64,000 nucleotides of DNA from Micromussa lordhowensis. Lineage: Eukaryota > Cnidaria > Anthozoa > Scleractinia > Lobophylliidae. The notes beneath the pieces are model-generated. The model ran no database searches and was not told the DNA's origin. It saw nothing but the letters and a program-made list of their open reading frames with translations. Both the position numbers and the translations under genes were made by a program. Shown piece after piece: positions 47,390 through 63,704 of the stretch. Positions within the stretch are counted from its first letter, which is position 1; the number at the start of each line of letters is the position of its first letter. The stretch lies in assembly GCA_964020085.1 (NCBI GenBank), contig OZ026601.1, positions 7,965,335 to 8,029,334 of the forward strand, read 5' to 3'.

Positions 47390-47710
47390 GCCACACTAAT
47401 CCGTCACGAAAGCGGAGTTTTCCGAAAGCGTTCTTCATACCGGGGGAATTTGAAAACGCCGGCTTTTCGTTTTTAGCGTGGACAGAAGACATTTTAAGAA
47501 CGAAGCTTTTCGAAAACGAAAACAATAGTCATGATATTTTCCTGCCCGAGTTTTGCTCGAACATAAATCCAAAACAACTCGGTGATTTAGTGTTGCGTTT
47601 TCAAATTTCTCCGGCTCAGTGTAGACGGAAAACATTTGATGAGTTTTCAGAGTGAAACCCCCGTTTTAGTATTTCTCCGGCGTATCGAAAACGCTAGAGA
47701 AGTCACGTAG
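47390..47710. repeat. Dispersed repeat (pair with 12460-12810)
   Basis: A diverged second copy of the element in copy C intron 1, sharing TCCGTCACGAAA, CGGAGTTTTCCGAAA and CATTTGATG in the same order. It lies just before the first snoRNA copy, where a host exon would be expected. Confidence 0.6.
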
Positions 47711-47847
47711 AGAGGGAGCTTGCAGAATATAGAACTATCAAAATTATCACAAAAAAACTGGTACAGCCAGCTGTTTTATGTTATAGAATTAATATCCTTC
47801 AGGGTCGAGAGCATATTTCATGCTGGGTTGATATTCATTTAGCAAGA

Positions 47848-47977
47848 GCACGGCTATCGCCGGGAGGCGGTCCTCAGTCCGCTCGTCCCATCTCCCGCTG
47901 TGCTACAGTAGAGCCCAGTCTTCTGAGTCGACTCAGGATCAATAGTTCCTTTGTCGAGAATTACACCTGGCACATAT
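47848..47977 (+). ncRNA. H/ACA-like snoRNA, copy 1
   Basis: 130 nt. The 5' hairpin uses GCAC/GTGC and CGGGAG/CTCCCG. Box H is ACAGTA. In the 3' hairpin, lower stem CCAG/CTGG and upper stem TCGAC/GTCGA plus AGGA/TCCT enclose an internal loop. Box ACA is at 47972-47974, three nt before the end. There are 14 nt between the upper stem and ACA, as expected for a pseudouridylation pocket. No adjacent host exon was found upstream. Confidence 0.75.
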
Positions 47978-48508
47978 TTTAGTTGTAAACCAAGTATTAG
48001 TGTGTTTAGGCTGATCATGGCATGTACGCGCAGTTCTGCACTACACTTTTCCCAGACTTTTTCTTGCTAATGCAATACTAAGACTCGGTTAGTTTTGTGA
48101 CTTTTTTTTGGCAGCGAAAGCATCAAGTTACAACTCTCAAAAAGTTCGCTTGGAACGCATGTGGGATTATTGCTTTTACTTATCTTGTTTGTTGCCTAAA
48201 GAGTAGCTTGCCTTCAATATCATTTCAGTGGCACGGCGATTACGTCTTGTTGACGATCATGTTGATTTATTACATGTATTAATTGCCCGTGTCCTTTTCT
48301 TTTTAGCAGTCAACAGCTGATTCCCTGCAAACATGAACGAGCTGTTTGTAGTAAGAATATGGGATGTATAATGTAGAAGAGATTACAGCCAAGGGCGTCA
48401 TAAAGAAATTGTCTCCAACATGGAATACATTGTATCCAAAGCAAGGTAGACGCTAGCTACTGAAATTGCTTTAATTTGATTTGATTTCATGTTTTTTTTT
48501 CGACACGT

Positions 48509-48622
48509 GCACAGCTATCGCCGGGAGACGGTTCCCAGCCGCTCTTTCCATATCTCGCTGTGTTATAGAGCCCAGTCTTCTTATCAGTAGTTCCTCTGTC
48601 GAGAATTACACCTGTTACATAT
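48509..48622 (+). ncRNA. H/ACA-like snoRNA, copy 2 (decayed)
   Basis: The same element with a shortened 3' part. The CTGAGTCGACTCAG block is missing, box H is damaged (TTATAGAG), and stem bases have changed (CATATCTCGCTGTGT). It is 114 nt instead of 130. Probably a pseudogene copy. Confidence 0.6.
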
Positions 48623-48984
48623 CTTAGATGTATTCTATTCACTCGGCCTAGCACTGATGTGGCATATTCACAACCCTGATCTGCCTGCAATCAGTAGATT
48701 CTTTTGAGTCATCGTTACAGATTCGCGCAATTCTGCACGGCTCTTTGGCCACATTTTTTCAGTCCTTGCGTTAGCAAGATCCATTCAGTTTTGTGAAATT
48801 TTATTGGCTGCCAACATGTCCGGTTAAAGGTCTCATAATGTTTGCTTCGTATTTATGTAGCGATATTTTCAATATGAATGTCTTGTCTGTTGTCTAAATA
48901 GTTCGCTCACCTTCAGTATTATTTCCGTGGCAGAGCAATTTGACGGTTGGCAGCAAGTCGTGGATGATCTCAATTTATCAAATC

Positions 48985-49175
48985 TGTAGCTCCATAAAAT
49001 TTCCATACCTCCCCCACGAAAGGGGTCTTGTTCAAGACCCCTCCACCCCTCTGGAAACCCCATTAAGCTTCATAGATTTCTTTAAATTTTTGGTCTTACT
49101 GAAACGGCCTTACCCCCAGCAAAATCTCTTCTGTGGGGGAAGTATGGATATTTCCTGGGACTGCAGAATGCATTT
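48985..49175. mobile_element. MITE inserted between host exons
   Basis: AAATTTCCATACCTCCCCCAC on the left faces GTGGGGGAAGTATGGATATTTCC on the right. The parallel older repeat unit (48060-48310) lacks it. Confidence 0.6.
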
Positions 49176-49438
49176 ATTGCCTGCTTCCTTTTCTTTAGCA
49201 GTCTACAGCTGATTCCCTGCAAACATGGACGAGCTTCTTGTCAGAATGAGAATATGAGATTTAAATCTAGAGAAGATTACAGCCAATGGCGTCATGAAGG
49301 GATTGCTTTGAACAGGGAGTACATTGTGTAAAAAACAAGGTACACACTATACTGAAGGATAGAAAGGTGACTTATTGTTAAAACTGCTTTTATTTGTTTA
49401 CATGTGTGTAAATGTGTCTGTCTTGTTTTTCGTCACGT

Positions 49439-49568
49439 GCACGGCTATCGCCGGGAAGCGGTCCTCAGTCCGCTCATTCCATCTCCCGCTGTGCTACAGT
49501 AGAGTCCAGTCCTCTGAGTCGACTCAGGATCCACAGTTCCTCTGTCGAGAATTACACCTGGAACACGT
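49439..49568 (+). ncRNA. H/ACA-like snoRNA, copy 3
   Basis: 130 nt. Box H is ACAGTA and box ACA is at 49563-49565. The upper stem of the 3' hairpin is TCGAC (49519-49523) with GTCGA (49544-49548). It begins 99 nt after the host exon ending at 49339. Confidence 0.75.
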
Positions 49569-49981
49569 TCCATTCCATGACAGGATCGCGTTTTAAATGA
49601 CATTTCAGTTGCAAACTTCACAGGCGCCGTATTGCTGTGGGATTATTGCATAATCCCATATAGATACCGGCCGCGTTGTTCAAGTTTGCAATCCATCGTA
49701 ACGTACAGTAGTTTTCCCCAGTGGCACTAGGAAGAGCTTGATAGGGGCGCAAGAATCAGCCCACTTCTCAGATATCGGTATATTTTGCATATCCCAGATC
49801 TTAACTATCAGTTACAACTCTCGTCATATTTCAGCTGATGATTAATATTCTAACCAATTTTCAGCTATTAGTTAAACCCCGTCTATGCCCTTATCTATCT
49901 TGGCACAGGTATTTCTTTGATTAGTTTAAGTTCTCAATTTTTATGTAACTTCGTACATCTGATTTATCACTTTAATACTCT

Positions 49982-50561
49982 GACATAGAGTTGAATTTAC
50001 TTCTGAATAGTTTATTTAAAGGAATTTACTTGATTGATTTTTTCAAAGATTTCTATGTAGTCATCTCTTTTGTCTTAATATCTGTAGTGTTCGGAGGCTT
50101 CAAAAGTAACCTTGAATCAAGTTAACGTTTTCTGCCCTTTTTTAATCTTGTTGCAGTTTCCTCTTGAGATACGGTCCTTTGTGAGAGGAAAAAGAAAGTT
50201 GGACAATGCACATCCTCCGGTAAATTCAAAATTCATTTGTTTTTTTGCTTGTTGTTGTTGTTGTTGTTTTCTTCTTTTGTAACACGAAGTCAAGTGCACG
50301 GCTATCGCCGGGAGGCGGTTCCCAGTCCGCTCATTCCATCTCCGGCTGTGCTAGAGTAGAATCCAGTCTTCTGAGTCGGCACAGGATTCACCGTTCCTCT
50401 GCCGAGAATTACACCTGGAACATTTTAAACCAGTTCAATATTTACAGTGGTACATCTTCATGACGCACCGAGAATCTTCATCAGAAATCGCATGACGACA
50501 ATATTTGAGTATTATTTTATACATTTATTTTCCTCTTGTAGTATTAATACATAGCTAAGTA
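49982..50561 (+). repeat. 580-bp tandem duplication, unit 1
   Basis: Starts GACATAGAGTTGAATTTAC and contains one host exon (50157-50219) and one snoRNA (50296-50425). It is repeated head-to-tail from 50562 with few differences. Confidence 0.85.
50296..50425 (+). ncRNA. H/ACA-like snoRNA, copy 4
   Basis: 130 nt. Box H is AGAGTA and box ACA is at 50420-50422. The 3' hairpin stem is TCGGC (50376-50380) with GCCGA (50401-50405), a double change from TCGAC/GTCGA that keeps pairing. The 5' hairpin has one mismatch (CTCCGG). Confidence 0.75.
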
Positions 50562-51135
50562 GACATAGAGTTGAATTTACTTCTGAATAGTTTATTTAAA
50601 GGAATTTACTCGATTAATTTTTTCAAAGATTTCTATGTAGTCATCTCTTTTGTCTTAATATCTGCAGTGTTCTCAAAAGTAACCTTGAATCAAGTTAACG
50701 TTTTCTGTACTTTTTTAATCTTGTTGCAGTTTCCTCTTGAGATACGGTCCTTTGTGAGAGGAAAAAGGAAGTTGGACAATGCACATCCTCCGGTAAATTC
50801 AAAATTCATTTGTTTTTTGCTTGTTGTTGTTGTTGTTTTCTTTTTTTGTAACACGAAGTCAAGTGCACGGCTATCGCCGGGAGGCGGTTCCCAGTCCGCC
50901 TATCCCATCTCCCGCTGTGCTAGAGTAGAATCCAGTCTTCTGAGTCGGCACAGGATTCACCGTTCCTCTGCCGAGAATTACACCTGGTACATTTTAAACC
51001 AGTTCAATATTTACAATGGTACATCTTCATAACGCACCGAGAATCTTCATCCGAAATCGCAAGACGACAATATTTGAGTATTATTTTATACATTTATTTT
51101 CCTCTTGTAGTATTATAGCTAAGTAGACACTTGAC
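50562..51135 (+). repeat. 580-bp tandem duplication, unit 2
   Basis: The second copy of the unit at 49982, containing host exon 50730-50792 and snoRNA 50865-50994. Its right end, near CTAAGTAGACA, is approximate. Confidence 0.85.
50865..50994 (+). ncRNA. H/ACA-like snoRNA, copy 5
   Basis: 130 nt. Box H is AGAGTA and box ACA is at 50989-50991. The 3' hairpin stem is TCGGC (50945-50949) with GCCGA (50970-50974). It begins 72 nt after the host exon ending at 50792. Confidence 0.75.
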
Positions 51136-51618
51136 AAAACAAAAGCAAATTTGAAAAACGCGCTGAGTTTCCAGAGACAACATCAGGCCACATGCAACAG
51201 CGGTCAACATTTCGCGGTTAATAGTGAACTATTTCTCCGTTTGACGTCATAGTTTTCCCAATGTTGCCCGCTCATGGCGTTTGGCGGGAAACAGTTTCAT
51301 TGTTAGATGTCAGGTGACCATGAACTAGCCAATGAATGGGCGCGTTGTAGCGGGAAAAGCGCCAGCTATATAACAATCTGGCGTTTAGTACATGTAATAA
51401 TATAATATTTTATTATCTAGATATCCGTTTTTTTAATAGTCCGATAAATTTACTTATGTTTGTAACTTTACTCTTTCGTTGCAGTTTGCCATAGTCATGC
51501 GAGTATCTTGGTTATCCTGTGAAAGAAAGAGGGAAAGTAGACCGCGTTTAGTCTTTGGTAAGATTTTTGTGTCGTTTTTTGCCAGTTTGTCAAGGCTTCA
51601 CCGTTATTCATGTCACGT

Positions 51619-51748
51619 GCACGGCTATCGCCGGGAGGCGGTCCCCAGTCCGCTCTTCCCATCTCCCGCTGTGCTACAGTGGAACCCAGTCTTCTGAGTC
51701 GATACAGGATCAATAGTTCCTCTGTCGAGCATTACACCTGGAACAGTC
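51619..51748 (+). ncRNA. H/ACA-like snoRNA, copy 6
   Basis: 130 nt. Box ACA is at 51743-51745. The 3' hairpin has TCGAT (51699-51703) with GTCGA (51724-51728), so a G-U pair replaces C-G. Box H reads ACAGTG, differing at the last A. It begins 61 nt after the exon ending at 51557. Confidence 0.72.
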
Positions 51749-52081
51749 CTTAACCTTTTGAATTCCTTTTACGTTTTGTGTATTCGGACAGCTTCTTTCT
51801 TATCTCACTGAGATTTCTGTTCCCACGGATAATGATATCCGAGTGCCTGGTTGTTCAAAACTTTATGGTGGCGTTTTCGTCTGTTTTTCCTTCAGTTTTG
51901 AGTTTGGATAATCTCAAACTACACAAAAAGGCAGAAGCAGTGAAAAATCATTTTTAACCAAGAAAAAGGACATGTCTCGTAGCTCGTGACAACGAGTATG
52001 CCTTGGTAACGAAGCAATAGGTGTAAATAATATTTACGTAACATATACCGTTGTGAAGAAAGGAATATTACCGTCAACTCA
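51749..52081. other. Between snoRNA array and GPCR, no gene seen
   Basis: Convergent region. The 3' ends of the host gene (+) and the GPCR (-) should lie here. No clear AATAAA was fixed. Confidence 0.4.
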
Positions 52082-55000
52082 TTATCCATTACTTGCTTGT
52101 CTTTCCTCAAGGTCTGTCACGCGAGTTTTCATGCACAACATCCGTCTGACTTGGTCACGGAACTGACTGTGTCTGAAGCCATAGATCCAAGGGTTTGTCA
52201 CGCAACTTATGCTTATGAGAAAGGCTGCTGCCAGGTCAACTGAATCAGGAATGTTTCCAATCCGTGCCACGCGTAAGAAATGAATCACGCAGATTGGAAT
52301 CCACGTGATAATGTAGACTCCGATGAGTAAGAGAACAGTCTTCGCCAGTTTAACCTGGACAGCAAAGAAATGAAAAACAAAAAACACAATGGTGTGAATG
52401 TTTTTCAATAAATTAAGTTGAACGTCTGATTTGTGCCGTTGTAGTTGAAATCGACAGCTTTCACTGAACTACAATCTACAATCCACAGAATTTTTTAAAA
52501 CTTTGCCAAACGTTGTATCTTATCATGCTTATTATAATTCGATAATAAAAAAATAGGGGTCACCGAGCTCGTTTTTGAGTTATAAGCGCTCAAAGCTAAA
52601 ATTAAGGGCGTTTTTAGCAAGTCATATTGTTGCTATGGTAACCTATTGTGCCACAAATTTGACAACAACATGTTTACCAATGATTGGGCAATTTTTTCAT
52701 GCAATGATTTTGGCGTCAACCGATATAGAGTGGTTATAATGATCCATCAAAGTCTACGTCTTGGAAAGTGCTGGAAACTGTTTTGAGCCAGCTTAAATGA
52801 AAAATTAATTTTCAATGATGGAAGTTGATCATTGATTCGGGGGAAGGGGTGCTTTTATTTTTTATTTCATTCTGGCGAAGATTTCAGTTACGTTTTGGTT
52901 TTCATTGCCAATTGTATATACGGCTGTTTCGAGAAAAGTTGTCCAACATGTACAACAACGAACAACCCAACCTGAAAACGTAGGCGATGATGTTAAAAGG
53001 TGTCTTTGGTGATGGTGGTTTACTGTTTTAAAGTTATCAGCATGTTTATTCATGTTTTCTCCTTCTTTCCTCGCTGAAACAACGTGAACCTCAATCAGGC
53101 AAAGCCAAACTATTACCCATAATGCCAATGAATCGGCATTTTCGGGTACGCTCTCGCTCTTGTGTACGCTCTTTCGCCGCTATACTATTAGTCCTGTATG
53201 ACGAGACTCGAATTTGGTAAAGGGATTATTCGGTAAAACGGATACCTTCACGTTTCTGTGCATGCGCAGGGTATAGCTTGGAGAGCTGCAGGCAAGGGCA
53301 GTATATATTAATTCAACCCGGGAAGAAAAAAATGGTTGATTGTTTTATAATCTAGCGTCAAAAGAACTACCTTAACTAGCTAATCAGAACCTTAGCAGAA
53401 TGCAAACGTGTTTTTCTTCTATGTAAGGTATAATGTTACGTGTAAAGCCAGTTCCTGGGTAGGCTTCGTTCCCTACAATCATCTGTTCAGTGTTTCTTTG
53501 TCGAAAAAATAATTGGGGGAAGCTCAAGAAACGATATTTCTTTATATGTAGATCTGTGTATATCATATTCTAGAAAACGAGGTTTTACCATCATATTACG
53601 TTGTCGAGCATTAAAACTCAAGATACCAGTAAGTTAGAACACATTTCTTCTTCTCGTTGATTGTCTTCCAGTCAATTTTTAGACACCATTTAGTTTTCGT
53701 AAGACAAGCAAGGAGACAATGAATTAACTACTGAAGGGCTATTGTTTGCTGGATGTACCTGCAGAACACAAACAAGTAGATATTCAGGGGTAACCAAAAG
53801 ATTGTTTTGGTAAATCAACTGTCCGGAAGGATTTTCTGAGAGAGTTGTCCCCTCGAACTTTCGTGATACGAGATATTTAATTTCTTATTTCGGTACGATA
53901 AAAAAGTCACGTACGATTTGAAGACCTAAGGTTTTCGGGAAATGAATGTAAAATATCGTTTTGCTTAATGTACCTCCGGTACATGAACAGGCCGATATTT
54001 CATACATCAGGGATTAGATATCACGAAACTAATTCTACCGTAAGTTTGGCAATGTTCATGATTTCTGGGATTACTTAAAGACCGGTCCTTCTGTTGAATT
54101 CATCTTTCCGACAATTAGCTACAGAGTAATAATAAAAAAAGATTACCCATTAAGAGAACATTCTTAAGTTTATTTCGTACGAGCGTATCAATTATCGACC
54201 GGCAAGTCATTAACGATCATTTCCCATAGACCTCATTCCTTTTAAAAAGGTTTTTAAAAGCCCCTTTAAAAAGAATATATCCCAATACCAGAGAGTGAAA
54301 TCAGTTTATCGTTTGTGCCAAAAGTTTTGAGATTTTAAAAGATGTTAAAGTCGAAAGTAATTTCTTACAAAATATCACACAAATATACAATATTTGCCTT
54401 AGGCTGATACGCATGTTAATATATAATAAAATTTTTCGCTGATTTCACTGCAGATGAGATCTTAAACGAAATGACTGTATTAGTTTTTTAACATGTTATT
54501 TTCTTAAAAAACAATAAACCTTAATCAAAAGACATTTTTCACGTTGGCTTTAAAAGGCGGAAAAAGTGATTTTGCTCATCTTGAGAGCTTTCAGGAGTGC
54601 AATTACTTTTAATCCTCCATCAAGGTTAAAACTAAAAAGCAAATTAAATTACCTTACCTCTTTCTTTAATCTCTCGTTATTCTCTGCACCCATCGATACA
54701 GGCAAACTTCGAACGCTTATCTGGACCACACGTCGCTTGCTTTTCTTCATGGCCAGGTAAATCTTCATGTAGCACCAGATGAGAACGGAAAATGGCGTTG
54801 CAATAAACGCTATCACGAGAAAACTCGTGTAGGAATAACTGCTTCCCACTGCTATGAAACAGGTCGCGCGCGAGGCGAAAAACCCATAGTGACCCCACCC
54901 TAAATTCGGTGGAATAGCAATGGAAACGGCCAGGAACCACAAGGTGAAGAGCATACCTCTTGTCCGGCGCAAGCTGAAAAATGTCGCACTTTCGTTAAAT

Positions 55001-55365
55001 CGCACGATTAAAAAATATCTGTTCACGCTGATAATTGTCACCGACATGAGCGACGCCACCAGAAAAACCAGCGTGTAGCAACCGTTTACACGACAAAACG
55101 TTCCACCAGAAATCCAGCGTCGTTCTACCAGGACGCCCGCGGAGACGGACAGAGTGAAGAAAATCCGGAGCAGATCCGAGATACTGAGATTCACAATCAG
55201 GTAGTTGGGGATTGTTTGAAGATGGCGGTGAGCATACACCATGGCGCACACGGCAAAGTTACCGATGAGACCAAAAATGATCAACAGAAAGACGAAGATG
55301 ACTTCTAGGACTGTCAGCAATGTCGATTGGTCACGTAAAGGAGGGAAAAGCGATGGATCTTCCAT
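52082..55365 (-). CDS. Rhodopsin-like (class A) GPCR, two exons
   Basis: Minus strand, exon 1 55365-54658 and exon 2 52354-52082, joined at a phase 0 intron (donor GAG-GTAAGG, acceptor TGTCCAG). The total is 326 aa. The open frame extends upstream to a GTG, but the first ATG is at 55365 (MEDPSLF). TM1 has the GN pair (LIGNFAV), TM2 NLSISDLL, and a Cys precedes TM3. The DRY motif is NRY (SVNRYFLI). TM4 and TM5 are in exon 1. The intron falls in the third intracellular loop after a basic stretch. Exon 2 has TM6 (IGVYIITWIPICV, with TWxP for CWxP), TM7 TNPWIY and a short tail. The NPWIY ending is seen in opsin- and melatonin/peptide-like groups, but no retinal lysine is evident in TM7, so an opsin is unlikely. 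Ligand unknown. Confidence 0.88.
52355..54657 (-). other. Intron of the two-exon GPCR
   Basis: About 2.3 kb, AT-rich. It contains repeat fragments, such as the GGGGTCACCGAGCTCGTTTTTGAG block near 52556, and a loosely repeated GTACCT..GATATT segment at about 53753 and 53970. No nested gene was seen. Confidence 0.5.
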
Positions 55366-57854
55366 CGATGATCGAGCGGTGTTCAGTTTGACGGCCACGA
55401 ATTGTATATGAATTGGGTCTCGAGATTTATATCCTCTTTGACCACATAGTTTTCCCTTTGTAAACACGAGGTGGAATCTAAAGATTCGCTCTTGCCAAAG
55501 ATCTTGCCCACTTCAATGATTTCGATTAAAAGTGTGACGACGGTAATTAAAAAACGAAAAATAAAATATCCCAACCCAGCTAAGTGCTTTTACACTAACG
55601 GGTTTTTTACGAGATGCCGGTTGTATACAACACGTTGATGAACATTATACGTAAACGACATGCCATAAATTTCATATCTTACCGGTTTTGGCGTCTCTGA
55701 GAGCGAACAATATGTAATAATTGACACCTGCCGGCGGGCAGTAACCATTCTGATTGTTTTCCTTAATTTCTCTCTTCTAAAAGTAAACCATGTTGACATA
55801 CGGTAGCAATGATTTAAGGGCTTGCCGATGCGTCCCATTTACTTAAGGCAGAGAACTGTCACGTTTGATCAAAGATTTGCGAAGACACCTAGTCAATACT
55901 GTGAATATCTACCCGTCTATATCTTTAGACATTGGGTGATTTCAGATGCAAATCGAAATCCAAGACACGGGGAAGAATCCGGTTAGGATATGAGGACTGT
56001 GAAAAGCTAAAATTGTATGATATACGAAGTTTTACGAAAACAATAAATCGGCATCGAAGTAGGCATTTCATTTCTGACGCATCTTAAGCACGCTGAAGAG
56101 GCCTCTTACGAGTGTTTATAAGCTTAGGAAAACAAAAGAATCCGTCCAACCCTTGTTACGAAATATCTGCTAGCAATGATGTTTTCCGTTCGAAGAAAGT
56201 TCAATGCAAAACTTTCAAATGTTACAAGATCTTATATGCAACGTTATATATAGTTTAACGATATAGCTCGAACACATTTCTCTAGAAACTGTGAGCATCA
56301 CTGAAAAATGTGAAATTAGACTCCAAGATCAATCACTTGATTTGTTATGACACAATGCAACGTCATGTTTAGCAGCTGCATGCACTACCGTGCTTTGACG
56401 AATATCAATATCAACAAGGGCAGCATAAAACAGCGACAGAAACAACAAAAGAAACAACAGTAAATGGAGACAACATAAATATTAAACCACAGTAAAAACT
56501 TACAACAGCAACAAGAATAACAGGGACTATAACAGGAAAATGGTAAAACTCCAGCACAAGACAACAATTCACGAGACAGTAACTCGTGCTCCCAAACTGA
56601 ACTACAATTAAAACCAAAGAAAATAAAAGCCAACTTAGATTTTATTTTATCAAGTTTACAATTCTGTTTCAATTACATAACAACAGCTCTTTTTTTAAAA
56701 AAAAATATGCTATCAATATCATAAAAATAGAAAAGTACAAATTATCTAAAAAAAGACCTGAACATGGGATTCTTTCATTACTAAAATTAATCAGCACCAA
56801 ATATTAAAAAAGGCAAATTTTGTGCGCTAGATTTACTCGTGGTGGGTGCATCTAAGGAAAATTCACCCAACATAACTCGATTAGTCCTGGACTGTCGGAG
56901 CCACAGCTCCAATTTGATTTACCGGCGAGCCACGCAACCTTTTGGTGACAAACTGGCAGAACAGCGTCCAATCACTATCAATTCTCTTTTATTGACTAAA
57001 TTCTGAGCTGGAAAAGCTGAACCTTTAATCGCAATGCCTTATGAAACGAAGTCTTCAGTTCTTAGTCAATTACTCACAATTTCACTAATAAACAAATCAC
57101 TGCCGCTTTACTGACTGCAAAAGAGGTTTTCTTTTCTCCACCTAAAGAAAACCTGTCTCAAAAAGCATCTACAGTAAGTCAGTCAGTCGCGACGCGTGTA
57201 CCTCCGCACGCTCGCCAAGCGCCTACTTCACGCGCGCACCTCGCGTTCGTCGCGCAATCTCACATTCGACCAACACTCTATCAAAATCACCTATCCTGGA
57301 GAGAAGCGCGGATCAACGCGTGGATGTCGCGTTCCTCCCTAATTCATAACTTCTGCACATCCTTTTTCGCAAGGAGCGCTCGTCGACCGACTGTTTTGCA
57401 GTCGAACTCATTCACAAAAATAAATCCTTCATTAGCAGCAGATTTTCACTACAAAGTTAAATAAAATCAGCTTCTATTATACAAAACAAAATTCGTTCTT
57501 TTTGAAAATGTAGAAAAATAGACGTATTTTAAACTTCGTGTAAAAATAGATAATTTCAATTCTTTTCACATTGCTATAATGTTTGTCTCACTAACGCATT
57601 TTTTCTGCCTAAAAATCGTTTTCATGTTGAAGTATAAATGATAAACGGACTTGATTTTATTCCTTCGAGTCCAATACTTAACATCTATAAGTTTCTCGTA
57701 CATTTTGGTTATTTCGCCCCGAGAGAGTCTGTTTGCGGGTCAGAAAGTCTTTCCCGAGATCCATTACTCAGATCCATTACTCTCACGGTCATTTAAAGCA
57801 CTTTTAGAGAATTTAACAATCCATCAATGACTGTATTAACCCGCTGGGAGCCCC
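55366..57854. other. Intergenic, no gene seen
   Basis: Contains a low-complexity ACA/CAA-rich stretch at 56430-56520 that yields Cys-rich antisense open frames. The rest is AT-rich without recognised features. Confidence 0.5.

Positions 57855-63704
<5,850 letters not shown>

Larger units (their letters stand above)
48310..51557 (+). ncRNA. Non-coding host gene of the snoRNA array (spliced exons)
   Basis: Five exon-like segments have canonical GT-AG borders: 48310-48445, 49202-49339, 50157-50219, 50730-50792 and 51485-51557. Acceptors read TTTTTAGCAG, TCTTTAGCAG, TTGTTGCAG (twice) and CGTTGCAG. Donors read CAAG-GTAGAC, CAAG-GTACAC, CCG-GTAAAT (twice) and TTG-GTAAGA. Exons 1 and 2 are homologous to each other and contain several stops. 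Exons 3 and 4 are near-identical. No common reading frame is kept, as in vertebrate UHG or GAS5 genes, where only the introns matter. Each exon is followed 60-100 nt later by one snoRNA copy. First and last exons were not identified. Confidence 0.65.

Noticed and set aside
47848..51748. Ser/Arg-rich peptides encoded across the repeated 130-nt unit, with sequence like SARLSPGGGSQSA
   Set aside because: The frame has no start of its own and is interrupted in some copies. The RNA fold, boxes and compensatory change explain the conservation better.
55366..55467. Upstream extension of the minus-strand GPCR to 55467
   Set aside because: That position is a GTG. The first ATG, with a reasonable context, is at 55365, just before TM1.
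56385..56672. Cys/Phe-rich antisense frames
   Set aside because: They arise from a low-complexity ACA/CAA-rich stretch with no splice sites or known family.
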